From the NCBI RefSeq assembly GCF_029894335.1, contig NZ_JARXZC010000051.1, forward strand, positions 1-41,717: a stretch of DNA of 41,717 nucleotides, written 5' to 3'. The notes beneath the pieces were generated by a model. The model ran no database searches, was not told the origin of the DNA, and saw only the letters and a program-made list of their open reading frames with translations. Shown here in pieces: positions 9,337 through 17,440 of the stretch (positions are counted from its first letter, which is position 1; each line of letters opens with the position of its first letter). The stretch is from Kitasatospora sp. MAP5-34. GTDB taxonomy: Bacteria; Actinomycetota; Actinomycetes; Streptomycetales; Streptomycetaceae. The translations under genes and the position numbers were made by a program.

Positions 9337-9365
9337 GCAGGGCCGCTATCCCCCGGCGGCCCTGC
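9337..9365 (+). terminator. Hairpin after MbtH gene
   Basis: GCAGGGCCGC (9337-9346) pairs perfectly with GCGGCCCTGC (9356-9365) across a 9-base loop. There is no T run, as is usual for actinobacterial terminators. It sits in the gap between the MbtH gene and the next gene. Confidence 0.55.
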
Positions 9366-9432
9366 GGCATTCCCGGCCCCGATCCGGATCCCAGGAGCAG
9401 CGACCGGAGCCGCCACCCCGAGGAAGTGACAG

Positions 9433-10647
9433 ATGACCTTGACCATAGAAGCCGTCGATACCACGCCGGCGGTGCCGGCCCCGGACCGCACCGGCCGCAC
9501 CGGCCGCACCGGCCGCGCCGAACAGATCGGCGGGCTGCTGTTGCTGCTCTCGATGTTCTCCCAGGGCTTCGGCGTGGTCTGGGACGTGCAGTGGCACAAC
9601 GACGTCGGCCCGGACACCTTCCTGACCCTGCCCCATCTGCTGATCTACGCCGGCCCCTCGCTGGCCGGGTTCACCAGTGCGATCGTGGTGCTGCTGCGCA
9701 CCGGTACCGAGCGCCGCCTGGCCCCCGGCGAGGCTGCGGCCGGCAGCGGCGCGGTGAAGGTCCTCGGGTACTTCCGGGCGCCGGTAGGCTTCCTGATCGC
9801 CGGCGTGGGCGGCGCGACCGACCTCTTCTACGGCATGGCCGACCTGTGGTGGCACTCGGAGTACGGCTTCGACGTGACCCTCAACTCGCCGCCGCACGTG
9901 GGACTGGCGCTCGGCGGTGTGGCCGTCTGCATCGGCACCATCATCGTGTTCACCTCGCAGCACCAGCAGCGGCTCGGCCGCTGGGGCCTGGTGGTCAGCT
10001 CCGCGCTCACCACGATCACCGTGGTGTTCGCACTGTTCTGGGCCCAGCCGTTCGAGATCTCGGTGACGGCGGTGGCGATCCTGCTGCTGAGCCTGGTCGG
10101 TTGCGTGGTCCGTCGGCCCGGGTGGGTCAGCGCCACCGGGCTGGTGTTCATCACGCTGGTGGGCACCCAGTGGCTGTACGTCCCATTCGTCACCCGGTGG
10201 TACGCCGACAGCGTCGGCCTGCCCTTCCGGGAGGGCGTCTCCACCGTGCCGCAGATGCCCGCGCTCGACCCGCTGGTGCTGCCGCTGATCGCCGTCCTGC
10301 TCGATCTGGTGCTGCTGCGCTGCCGCCGCGCCGGCGTCTCCCCTGGCAAGGTGCTCCCGGTGGCGGCCGGTGTCCTGGGCGTGCTGATGGCCACGGTGTA
10401 CGGGCCGCAGATCCACGACCCGCTCACCCCGCAGGTCCTGGTGCTGGCCGGCCTGCTGAGCGCGGGCGCGGGCTGGCTCGGCTACCGCTTCTCGTTCCCG
10501 CTGCGTCGGCTGGCCCGCCTCGAGCAGGCCGATGCCGGAGAGGCCGTTGCCGAGCATGACGCTGCCGAGCAGGCCGCTGCTGGACAGGCCGTTGCCGAGC
10601 AGCTCGAGGTGCCGGACGTGGCCCCGCTCACCGCCGTGGAGGTCTGA
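9433..10647 (+). CDS. Polytopic membrane protein of unknown function
   Basis: 404 residues, about 9-10 hydrophobic segments, preceded by a short cytoplasmic tail with GRT repeats. The first segments carry VVWDVQWHNDVGPDTFLTLPHLLIY, a conserved-looking D-x3-WH...PPH/LPH arrangement with His and Asp inside or next to the membrane, which could bind a metal or cofactor; that is inference. The C-terminus is an Ala/Glu-rich tail (AEQAAAGQAVAEQ). The start ATG at 9433 has AGGAAG at 9421. The next gene begins 3 bases after the stop and encodes a YtkA-like exported protein, so the two probably work together. I cannot assign a family with a known function. Confidence 0.8.
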   Translation: MTLTIEAVDTTPAVPAPDRTGRTGRTGRAEQIGGLLLLLSMFSQGFGVVWDVQWHNDVGPDTFLTLPHLLIYAGPSLAGFTSAIVVLLRTGTERRLAPGEAAAGSGAVKVLGYFRAPVGFLIAGVGGATDLFYGMADLWWHSEYGFDVTLNSPPHVGLALGGVAVCIGTIIVFTSQHQQRLGRWGLVVSSALTTITVVFALFWAQPFEISVTAVAILLLSLVGCVVRRPGWVSATGLVFITLVGTQWLYVPFVTRWYADSVGLPFREGVSTVPQMPALDPLVLPLIAVLLDLVLLRCRRAGVSPGKVLPVAAGVLGVLMATVYGPQIHDPLTPQVLVLAGLLSAGAGWLGYRFSFPLRRLARLEQADAGEAVAEHDAAEQAAAGQAVAEQLEVPDVAPLTAVEV

Positions 10648-10650
10648 ACC

Positions 10651-11238
10651 ATGTGGAACAGCATCAACAAGCTCATCCGCCCGCTGCGCCAGGCGGCGGC
10701 GCTCGCCGCTGCTGTCTGCGTGCTGGCGGTCGCCACGGCCCCGGCTGCGCAGGCGCTCAACCCAACGCCGGTGGTGCACTCGGAGTTCGTGACGGTCGGC
10801 CCGTACCGGTTGCAGGCCTCCTTTTCGCAGTGGCCCGTAGTCGCGGACCGGGCGATGGACTTCACCTTCGCGCCCAGCGACGGCATCATCAACCACACGG
10901 CGAAGCTGATCGCGATGACCCCGGACAACCGGGTCTACGAACACCGCCGGCCCACCAACATGATGCTCCGGCGGTACACCCAGGACCACGACCGCTGGGG
11001 TCTGGACTCGTACCTGCTCCCGCAGACGGGCACCTGGCACTTCCAGATCAGCATGGACGGACCGCAGGGACCCGGCTCCGGCGAACTCGCGCTGCCGGTC
11101 GGACCGCGCCCCGGCCCGCCGCTCTCGATCGCCTGGCTGGTGGGTCTGCTGCCACTGCTGGTCACCATCCCGCTCTGCACGGTGCTGGGGATTCGCAGCC
11201 GCCGCAACCGCAAGCCGAACAGCTGGAGTTGGGACTGA
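10651..11238 (+). CDS. Exported membrane-anchored protein, YtkA/CopC-like fold likely
   Basis: 195 residues: an N-terminal signal segment (about 14-36, ending APAAQA), an extracytoplasmic beta-rich domain (about 40-150) and one C-terminal TM segment followed by Arg/Lys (RSRRNRKPN). The arrangement GPYRLQASFSQWPV...TGTWHFQISMDGPQG resembles the YtkA/FixH-like and CopC-like domains seen again at 14902-16739, which are often linked to copper handling. Several His and Met residues are present, but no complete metal site can be read. It starts 3 bases after the membrane protein gene, so the two are co-transcribed. Family assignment is tentative. Confidence 0.75.
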   Translation: MWNSINKLIRPLRQAAALAAAVCVLAVATAPAAQALNPTPVVHSEFVTVGPYRLQASFSQWPVVADRAMDFTFAPSDGIINHTAKLIAMTPDNRVYEHRRPTNMMLRRYTQDHDRWGLDSYLLPQTGTWHFQISMDGPQGPGSGELALPVGPRPGPPLSIAWLVGLLPLLVTIPLCTVLGIRSRRNRKPNSWSWD

Positions 11239-11247
11239 CACAGGCGC

Positions 11248-11742
11248 TCACCGCCCCGGCCGGGGAAAGGTCCGGATCGCGAGCACCGCGCAGGCCACTG
11301 CCAGTGGCAGCTCGGCGCAGCCGGCCATCAGCACCGCCGAGGCCAGGTCGCTGCCCGGCGCGGCCGTCATGATGTCGAACCAGGCGTCCACCAGCAGGAG
11401 GGTTGAGGTGGCGGCCGCCGCGAGACAGGCCCGGTGGTCGCCGCGCCTGAGCAGCAGGCCGGTGGTGAGCAGGCCGACCGCCTCGAGGCTGTCCAGCCCC
11501 GTCCAGGTCCAGGCCCAGTGCGAGGCCTGGGCGGTGGCCGGCAGCCCGGTGTGCAGGACGACCACCCAGGGGATCATCCCCAACCCGAGCACGGTGAGAA
11601 CTGTGGCCGCCCGGCGAAGAATCAGGGGGAACGCCGGGGCGGCCACAGCCACCTGGAGGAGTCGCGGGACAGTGGCGTCCGGACCGGCGGTCGCACGGGT
11701 CACGACGCTCGGTTCCACCGCTGCCAGCTGAGTGTGTGCCAT
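11248..11742 (-). CDS. Small 4-TM membrane protein, paralogue 1 of 3
   Basis: 164 residues with four predicted TM segments. The core PWVVVLHTGLPATAQASHW, then LLLVDAWFDIMTA, is shared with the proteins at 25400 and 25889 in this window. The start is ATG at 11742 because GGAG lies just upstream on this strand; a longer frame to 12141 would run into the kinase gene on the other strand. It converges with the gene ending at 11238 and diverges from the sensor kinase. Function unknown. Confidence 0.75.
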   Translation of the reverse strand: MAHTQLAAVEPSVVTRATAGPDATVPRLLQVAVAAPAFPLILRRAATVLTVLGLGMIPWVVVLHTGLPATAQASHWAWTWTGLDSLEAVGLLTTGLLLRRGDHRACLAAAATSTLLLVDAWFDIMTAAPGSDLASAVLMAGCAELPLAVACAVLAIRTFPRPGR

Positions 11743-11858
11743 GGCACCTGACTCCTTCCCGGGCCCGTCGTTCGGGCACGCCACCAGCCTGGCGCGGATG
11801 CGAGCGCGAAACAGTAGTGCCGCCACCCGACTTGATGGTGGTGCTGGGTACACCCCCC

Positions 11859-11916
11859 GGGAATCGTCGGACCGGGAATCGTTGGACCGAGATCGTCGGA
11901 CCGGAATCGTCGGACC
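11859..11916 (+). repeat. Four direct repeats in the divergent promoter region
   Basis: Four head-to-tail units of 15, 15, 14 and 14 bases of the form GGGAATCGTCGGACC lie between the divergent 4-TM gene and the kinase gene. They could be an operator array or a slipped minisatellite. Their position about 20 bases before a candidate -10 box favours a regulatory role. Confidence 0.6.
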
Positions 11917-11937
11917 GGGCCTGGATCGGACAGGGCC

Positions 11938-11943
11938 TAGACT
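11938..11943 (+). promoter_or_regulatory. Candidate -10 box for leaderless kinase mRNA
   Basis: TAGACT fits the actinobacterial TANNNT -10 pattern and lies 7 bases before the ATG at 11951, so transcription would begin at or next to the start codon. No ribosome binding site is visible and no good -35 box is seen. Confidence 0.4.
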
Positions 11944-11950
11944 TGCCGTC

Positions 11951-13258
11951 ATGCCCAGCACCCTGCCGCCACTGCCCAGCGTGCGGTGGGTACTCGGCGA
12001 GGCACCCTGGTCAGCCGGAGCCTGGCGGAACACCACCTGCCTGGTAGCGGGCATCCCGGTGCACGGCTTGGGCCTGGTCGCCATCCTGTCCCCGCTGGTG
12101 CTGGGCCTGACCATCGCACCGCTCTCCGTCAGCCTGACCATGATGCTGCTGCTGACGCTGCTGTTCGCGGCCGGCTGCGCCTCGCTGCTGCTGGTCTGCG
12201 TACCGGTCCTGACCCGGCTTCAGCGCAGCCGGCTGTCCGCTCTGCTGGGCGCCGAGATCCCCGCCACCCCGACCGGTACCGGGCGCCGGAGCTGGCGCGG
12301 CCTGACCGGGGCGCTGCGCTCGGAGATGCTCTGGCGCCAGCTCGGCTACCACGTGCTGGCCGGTCCGGCGGTCGCACTGGGCGCGCTGGCCACGCTCGGT
12401 GCGTGGGCCGTCGGTCTCGCCCTCACGCTCCTGCCGCTCTACGCCTGGGCACTGCCCGCCAGCAGCCCGATGAACCTCACCGCCCAGCCGTCCTCGGTCG
12501 CGGTCGGCTGCGGGCTCGGTCTGGCCCTGCTACTGGCCGCCCCGCCGCTCGCCGCCACCGTGGCCGGCCTGGACCGCAGCGCCGCGCACGCCCTGCTCGG
12601 CCCCAACCGGGCGCGCGAGCTGCAGCGCCGGGTGGACCACCTGGCGGTCAGCCGGGTCGCGCTGCTGGACGCGGCGGACTCCGAACGCCGCCGGATCGAG
12701 CGGGATCTGCACGACGGCGCCCAGCAGCGCCTGGTCGCCCTCGCGATGAAGCTGGGCATCGCCAAGGCCACCCTCCCCGGGCTCACCCCGGAGGTGCGCG
12801 AGCTGCTAACCGACGTGCACCGCGAGGCCAAGGAGACCCTGACCGAACTGCGGGACCTGATCCGCGGACTGCACCCGGCGGTGCTGGACGAGCAGGGCCT
12901 GGACGCGGCGCTGTCCGGCATCGCGGCCCGGGCGCCGTTCCCGGTGAAGCTGCACGTGTCCGCCGAGGGCCGGGCCGCGCCGACCATCGAGGCGGTCGCG
13001 TACTTCGTGGTCTCCGAAACACTCACCAACATCGCCAAGCACGCGCAGGCCTCCCAGGCCGACATCCACCTCGAGCGCAGCGCCGATATCCTGCGGGTGA
13101 TCGTGATCGACGACGGGATCGGCGGCGCCGACCCGGTCGGCGGGACGGGCCTGCTCGGGCTCACCCAGCGGGTCTCCTCGGTGGACGGCACCTTCACCAT
13201 CAGCAGCCCCGTCGGGGGCCCGACCAGGATTACCGTGGAGCTGCCGTGCGAGCTGTGA
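11951..13258 (+). CDS. Sensor histidine kinase (NarL-partner type)
   Basis: 435 residues. Two pairs of hydrophobic segments in the first 220 residues form a membrane sensor region. Then comes a HisKA_3-type dimerisation helix with ERRRIERDLHDGAQQRL (phosphate-accepting His254), and a HATPase domain with the N box SETLTNIAKHAQA and the G box DDGIGGADPVGGTGLLGL. It partners the overlapping response regulator. I used ATG at 11951 rather than the longer frame from 11732, which would overlap the divergent gene. The signal is unknown; its neighbours are envelope proteins, which suggests cell-envelope or metal stress. Confidence 0.92.
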   Translation: MPSTLPPLPSVRWVLGEAPWSAGAWRNTTCLVAGIPVHGLGLVAILSPLVLGLTIAPLSVSLTMMLLLTLLFAAGCASLLLVCVPVLTRLQRSRLSALLGAEIPATPTGTGRRSWRGLTGALRSEMLWRQLGYHVLAGPAVALGALATLGAWAVGLALTLLPLYAWALPASSPMNLTAQPSSVAVGCGLGLALLLAAPPLAATVAGLDRSAAHALLGPNRARELQRRVDHLAVSRVALLDAADSERRRIERDLHDGAQQRLVALAMKLGIAKATLPGLTPEVRELLTDVHREAKETLTELRDLIRGLHPAVLDEQGLDAALSGIAARAPFPVKLHVSAEGRAAPTIEAVAYFVVSETLTNIAKHAQASQADIHLERSADILRVIVIDDGIGGADPVGGTGLLGLTQRVSSVDGTFTISSPVGGPTRITVELPCEL

Positions 13259-13896
13259 TCGCCGAGGATTCCGTCCTGCTGCGGGCCGGGCTGGTCCAAC
13301 TGCTGCAGGCCTCCGGGATCGAGGTGCTGGCCGATGTCGGCGACGCCGACAGCCTGCTCGCCCTGGTCGCGGACCTGCGTCCCGACCTGGTGGTCACCGA
13401 TGTCCGGATGCCGCCCTCACACACCGACGAGGGCATCCGCGCCGCCCTGCTGATCCGCGAGCAGTGGCCCGGGGTCGCGGTGCTGCTGCTCTCGCAGTAC
13501 GTCGAGGAGCGGTACGTCGCCGCACTGCTCTCCAACAACACCCGTGGCGTCGGCTACCTGCTGAAGGACCGGGTGGCCGATGTCGACGAGTTCATCGAGA
13601 TCCTGCACCGGGTGGCGGGCGGCGGTACCGCGCTCGACCCCGAGGTGGTCGCCCAGCTGCTGGTCCGTCAGCAGAGCGACCCGCTGGAGCGGTTGACGCC
13701 CCGGGAACGCGAGGTGCTGTCGCTGATGGCCGAGGGGCGCTCCAACGCTGGGATCAGCGAGGCCCTGGTGGTGGGCGAGAGCGCCGTCGCCAAGCACATC
13801 AACAACATCTTCACCAAGCTGGACCTCACCACCGCCGCCGACGGGGACCACCGGCGGGTCCTGGCCGTCCTGCGCTTCCTCGGCGTACCGGCATGA
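13246..13896 (+). CDS. NarL/LuxR-family response regulator
   Basis: 216 residues: receiver domain with Asp52 in VVTDVRMPP and a Lys in LLKDRV, then a LuxR-type helix-turn-helix (LTPREREVLSLMAEGRSNAG, VAKHINNIFTKLDL). The start GTG at 13246 gives VRAVIAEDSVLLR and overlaps the kinase stop by 13 bases; no other start preserves the receiver N-terminus. Its stop overlaps the next ATG (ATGA). It probably regulates its own envelope operon and perhaps the peptide genes. Confidence 0.93.
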   Translation: MRAVIAEDSVLLRAGLVQLLQASGIEVLADVGDADSLLALVADLRPDLVVTDVRMPPSHTDEGIRAALLIREQWPGVAVLLLSQYVEERYVAALLSNNTRGVGYLLKDRVADVDEFIEILHRVAGGGTALDPEVVAQLLVRQQSDPLERLTPREREVLSLMAEGRSNAGISEALVVGESAVAKHINNIFTKLDLTTAADGDHRRVLAVLRFLGVPA

Positions 13897-14018
13897 GTGA
13901 ATCGTCCGGCATGAGTGGGCCGTCCGGTACGAGTAAGCCATCCCGCGTGAGCGGGCCATCCCGCACGAGCGGGCCATCCCGCACGAGCGGGCCGTCCGGC
14001 ACGAGTGGGCCGTCCGGC
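13893..14018 (+). repeat. Seven 18-bp tandem repeats including the start codon
   Basis: Seven head-to-tail 18-base units such as ACGAGCGGGCCATCCCGC. Each encodes six residues of the type (M/T/V)-S-x-(S/P)-S-(G/R). The first unit holds the start codon; units 2 and 4 begin ATGAG and GTGAG, which are alternative starts. Confidence 0.85.
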
Positions 14019-14792
14019 CGTTCCGACGTCCGGCAGCGGCGGACCTGGCAACTGGTAGCCGTACTGAGCGCCGTGCTGCTCGTGCTGCCGGCCACGGTCT
14101 ACGGGTGGGCCTGGCTGGACCACAACACCCGGACCGACGACCTCGAGCTGAACCACCCGGTCACGGCCGTCCGGCTCGACGTCCCGAACGGCTCGGTCGT
14201 GCTCCGCCCCGGCCCCGCCGGCCAGGTCAGACTGCACTCCACCCGGGACTGGACGCTCCGCGCTCCCGTGGTCGAACAGATCTGGGACGCGGACACGCTG
14301 ACCGTCCGGGTGACGCAGCCAGGGCCGGACCTGGACGGGCTCGCGCCGACCGTCTCACTCGAACTCGACGTCCCCGCCACGGTATCCGTGGACGCCCGCC
14401 TCTCGTCCGGTTCGATCGACCTGGCCCAGCTGCACGGCGACCTCCACCTGCAGAACGACACGGGTTCGGTGACCGTCGCCGACGCCCAGGGCCGACTCTG
14501 GCTGCGCAGCACCTCCGGCGAGATCAGGACGAGCGGGCTGCGCTCCCGGACGGTCGACGCGCAGGTCGGATCCGGCAGCGTCGGGCTGGTGTTCAGCGCG
14601 CCTCCCGAGCAGGTCACGGCGGCGGTCGGTTCCGGCGACCTGAGCATCGTGGTCCCGCCGAACAGCAGCTACCGCGTCACCGACAGCTCGCAGGACGGCA
14701 GTGTGCGCGTCGCCGAGGGGCTGAACGACCCGGCCGCGAAGCGCTCGATGGACGTCAGGGTCGGTGACGGCTCAGCCGGCCTGGGCTACTGA
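13893..14792 (+). CDS. DUF4097-like membrane-anchored beta-helical protein
   Basis: 299 residues: seven 6-residue Ser/Gly/Pro repeats at the N-terminus, one TM segment (about 54-72, then AWLD), and an outside domain rich in short beta strands with recurring Gly-Ser turns (LSSGSIDL, NDTGSVTV, TSGEIRT, GSGSVGL, GSGDLSI), the pattern of DUF4097 putative adhesins. These are often encoded with two-component systems as envelope sensors or anti-sigma-like partners. It is coupled to the regulator by ATGA. The start sits inside the first repeat unit, so start choice is uncertain: other ATG or GTG codons recur every 18 bases. Confidence 0.8.
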   Translation: MSESSGMSGPSGTSKPSRVSGPSRTSGPSRTSGPSGTSGPSGRSDVRQRRTWQLVAVLSAVLLVLPATVYGWAWLDHNTRTDDLELNHPVTAVRLDVPNGSVVLRPGPAGQVRLHSTRDWTLRAPVVEQIWDADTLTVRVTQPGPDLDGLAPTVSLELDVPATVSVDARLSSGSIDLAQLHGDLHLQNDTGSVTVADAQGRLWLRSTSGEIRTSGLRSRTVDAQVGSGSVGLVFSAPPEQVTAAVGSGDLSIVVPPNSSYRVTDSSQDGSVRVAEGLNDPAAKRSMDVRVGDGSAGLGY

Positions 14793-14813
14793 GCCGCCGG
14801 CTACTGAACTACC

Positions 14814-14832
14814 CCATATGGACGGAATATAG
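14814..14832 (+). promoter_or_regulatory. Shared AT-rich motif, copy 2 (upstream of 14902 operon)
   Basis: Reads CCATATGGACGGAATATAG and ends 69 bases before the ATG at 14902. It matches copy 3 at 17348 in 16 of 19 positions. In such GC-rich DNA this agreement is unlikely by chance. Role inferred. Confidence 0.6.
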
Positions 14833-14901
14833 GCCGTCCGCCGAGGGTGTCGGTGATCCCCCCGCTGCGCCGGGGTCCGCCCGAGCACCCCGGAGGCAGG
14901 T

Positions 14902-16320
14902 ATGGCGTTCGCACGGCTCGGAACACGTGGGCCGACCGCCGCCGTCGTCCTGCTGCTGCTCGCGCTCTGCGGCCTGGCCGGCGCCGGACCCGCCGCCGCA
15001 CACGGCGTCAGCCAGAGTTCCGACCTGGAGCTGGCCGGGTCCTTCGGCGGCAACGAGCTGACCTTCGTGCTGCGCCAGGTGGCCCGGGTTCCCGGTCCGG
15101 TCCGGGTCGACGTCATCGCCCATGATCCGGTCCGCGCCGCCGAGTTGAAGCTCTCGCTGACGCCGCAGGACGGGCTGCCGGCCACCGACCGGCCACCGGA
15201 GAGCATCCAGCTGGCCGAGCCAGGCACCCAGTCCGTGACGCTCCACGTCGACCGGACCGGGCCCTGGGAACTCGACGTCACGGCGGGCCAGGAGACCGCG
15301 CGGCTGCCGTTCCGCGTCCTGGTGCCGCAGCCGGCGCCCTGGGAGAACGTCGCGTACCCGGCGCTCCTGGTGGCGGGCGTGGCGTTGCTCGCCGTGTTCG
15401 GCAGCGCGGTGCTGGGCCGGCGCCGGATCGCCCTGACGCTGGTCGGAGCCGTCGCCGTGGCACTGACCGCCGCCCTCACCGCCGGCCTGCTCTCCCCCGA
15501 CATCCCGCCCGCCCGCGCCCAGGGCTCGCCCGACGAGCGGATCCTGACCAACGTCGACGGCACCACCGCGAACGGCCGCTCGTTCACCGAACTCGCACTC
15601 ACGACGGCCCCGGCGGCGCCGGTCGCCGGCCTGGATTTCGCCCTGCACCTGCACCTGACCGACGGAGCCAGCGGCACGCCGGTGGACGACCTGGCGGTCC
15701 ATCACGGCGCGCTCGCGCACACCGTGGTGACCAGCGCGGACTGCAAGTACTTCCGCCATCTGCACCCCGTCCCGATCGCCCCGGGCGAGCTGCTCCTCCA
15801 CCTGACCGTGCCCGAGCCGGGCCGGTACCTGGTGCAGACCGAGCTGGACCGGGTCAACAGCGGCAGTCAGCTGCTCACCGCGACGGTCGACGTCGGCGGG
15901 ACGGCCCCCGCCCCCCAGGCCCACCCTGCAGACGCCCAGGACAGCGCCCAGGACGCCCAGGTGACGCTCAACCCCGCCCAGCCGACGGCCGGCGTCCCGA
16001 CCGAGCTCACCCTGCACGTCGGCAGCGCCCAGGCGCCCGCGAACGACCTACAGGGCTGGCTCGGGATGGCCGGTCATCTGATCGTCCGCCGACCGGGCAG
16101 CGAGTTCTTCGGCCATGTCCACGAGACCGCCTCGATGGCCGCCCTGAACCAGCCGAACGCCGTACTGCCGGACGAGACCGTCGGTCAGTACGGACCGCTG
16201 CTGCACTTCGTGTTCGCCTTCCCCGCCCCCGGCCGCTACCAGGTGTGGATCCAGTACGAGCGTGACTTCCGCATCCACACCGTGGCCCTCACCGTCGACG
16301 TCTCCGGAGCCGCCCCGTGA
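14902..16320 (+). CDS. Exported His-containing protein with membrane segments (CopC/YtkA-like repeats)
   Basis: 472 residues: signal peptide (to about residue 33, AGPAAAHG), a first beta domain (about 40-150), two TM segments (about 150-205), then two outside beta domains (about 210-335 and 350-470). If cleaved after AAA, the mature protein would start with His, as in CopC and other copper proteins that bind through the N-terminal amine. His clusters HLHLTD, AVHHGALAHT, FRHLHPV, AGHLIV and GHVHET add candidate ligands. ATG at 14902 has GGAGGCAGG upstream. It overlaps the next gene by GTGA. A metal-handling role is inference from family resemblance and His content. Confidence 0.8.
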   Translation: MAFARLGTRGPTAAVVLLLLALCGLAGAGPAAAHGVSQSSDLELAGSFGGNELTFVLRQVARVPGPVRVDVIAHDPVRAAELKLSLTPQDGLPATDRPPESIQLAEPGTQSVTLHVDRTGPWELDVTAGQETARLPFRVLVPQPAPWENVAYPALLVAGVALLAVFGSAVLGRRRIALTLVGAVAVALTAALTAGLLSPDIPPARAQGSPDERILTNVDGTTANGRSFTELALTTAPAAPVAGLDFALHLHLTDGASGTPVDDLAVHHGALAHTVVTSADCKYFRHLHPVPIAPGELLLHLTVPEPGRYLVQTELDRVNSGSQLLTATVDVGGTAPAPQAHPADAQDSAQDAQVTLNPAQPTAGVPTELTLHVGSAQAPANDLQGWLGMAGHLIVRRPGSEFFGHVHETASMAALNQPNAVLPDETVGQYGPLLHFVFAFPAPGRYQVWIQYERDFRIHTVALTVDVSGAAP

Positions 16321-16739
16321 CCGTTCCCGCCCTCCGCGTCCAGGCCGCCGTCAGCGCCGCCGTGGTGGCGGTCGTGCTGCTGCTGACCTGCTGGCCGCTG
16401 CACCACGGGTCCGCCGGGGTGCAGCTGTCGGGAGCCTCGGCGGACTACACCGTGCAGGTGCGGCTGCCCCGCCCGAGCGCGGCGGCGGGCCAGGCCGACA
16501 TCACCGTGGACCGCCGTGACCACGCTCCGGTCGAGCTGGAGCGGGTCACGCTGGCCGCCGTGATGCCGAGCATGGGCCACGCGATGCCGGCGCTGACCGC
16601 CGAGCCGGCCGGACCCGGCAGGTATCAGACGCATGGCCAACTCTTCCTGATGGCCGGTAGTTGGCAACTCACGGTCAGCCTGAACGGGCCCTCCGGGACC
16701 GAGACGGTGACCGTTCCGGTGGCCGTTTCCGCCGTCTGA
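16317..16739 (+). CDS. YtkA-like exported protein
   Basis: 140 residues: an N-terminal signal anchor (about 8-26) followed by a single YtkA-like beta domain. VQVRLPRPSAAAGQADITV, then MPSMGHAMPALTAEPAGPGRY and GSWQLTVSL, is the characteristic pattern of this family, including the Met/His-containing MPSMGHAMP. Members are often found near copper or cytochrome-oxidase assembly genes. GTG at 16317 overlaps the previous stop (GTGA), so both proteins are made together. Confidence 0.85.
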   Translation: MTVPALRVQAAVSAAVVAVVLLLTCWPLHHGSAGVQLSGASADYTVQVRLPRPSAAAGQADITVDRRDHAPVELERVTLAAVMPSMGHAMPALTAEPAGPGRYQTHGQLFLMAGSWQLTVSLNGPSGTETVTVPVAVSAV

Positions 16740-16987
16740 GCGTCACGCGGGCCGCTGTCACGCCGGAGATGTCGGTATTTCTCCGCATTACATCTGGCCA
16801 AGTGCTGACAACGCCCTGCAATGACAGCCCCTTGCCAGCTCCAAAGCGGGACAGCCGATCGGGTCTCGCGCCAGAATCGAGTCAACAGGGGGACGAAGCC
16901 CACCGGGCACCCGAAGAACGGGTGCGAATGAGCTGGAAAACAGCTCGTCCGTGGGCGGGTCCAAAGCATGAAAAGGGAATCTGTCAC

Positions 16988-17191
16988 ATGCGTAAGAACG
17001 CCGCTTCCACAGTAATTTCCCAGCGCGTCGTCGGTATTGTCGTCCTCGCGGCCGCCCTGCTCGGCGTCGCGGTCCAGATCTCCGCTCCGGGTGCCGATCT
17101 GCACCTGGCCGCCGACACCGCAGCCACCGGCACCACCACCCCGGCCACCGGCGCCACCACCCCGCCCAACGGAACCACCGGCTGGGAGTAG
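16988..17191 (+). CDS. Small exported protein, unknown
   Basis: 67 residues: positively charged start (MRKNAASTVISQR), one hydrophobic segment (about 14-32) and a short Thr/Pro/Gly tail with three TTPATG-like repeats. ATG at 16988 has AAAAGGGAA about 8 bases upstream; the open frame extends upstream to 16661 but would overlap the YtkA-like gene. It could be a secreted peptide or a membrane microprotein. No homologue recognised. Confidence 0.5.
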   Translation: MRKNAASTVISQRVVGIVVLAAALLGVAVQISAPGADLHLAADTAATGTTTPATGATTPPNGTTGWE

Positions 17192-17347
17192 GCCCTACCC
17201 GGTCGTCCCCGACCAGGGACGACCGGGCATCACCCGGAGAGGGGCGACGACCCGCGGGAGTGCGACAGGCACTGAGACCGACCCGCCGGGACGCCGCCCC
17301 TCTCCGCATGCCGACAGGTTCCCCGTCGCCCGCGCGGACCCCGGAAT

Positions 17348-17366
17348 CGATATGGGGGGAATATAG
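17348..17366 (+). promoter_or_regulatory. Shared AT-rich motif, copy 3 (upstream of thioesterase operon)
   Basis: Reads CGATATGGGGGGAATATAG and ends 74 bases before the ATG at 17441. TATAGT at 17363 could itself be a -10 box. In this copy only, TATGGGGG (17351-17358) also pairs with CCCCCATA (17371-17378), forming an 8-base dyad around the second half. Confidence 0.6.
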
Positions 17367-17440
17367 TCAACCCCCATAGTCTGACCGGGCAGGCACACCG
17401 GAAGTCTCCGGTAAATGATAGATGCCACGGAGGAAATCAG

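Noticed and set aside
9346..11241. 631-codon minus-strand frame
   Set aside because: Antisense to two membrane protein genes with good ribosome binding sites; composition is shadow-like.
11859..11916. CRISPR array
   Set aside because: Units are head to tail with no spacers; no cas genes in the window.
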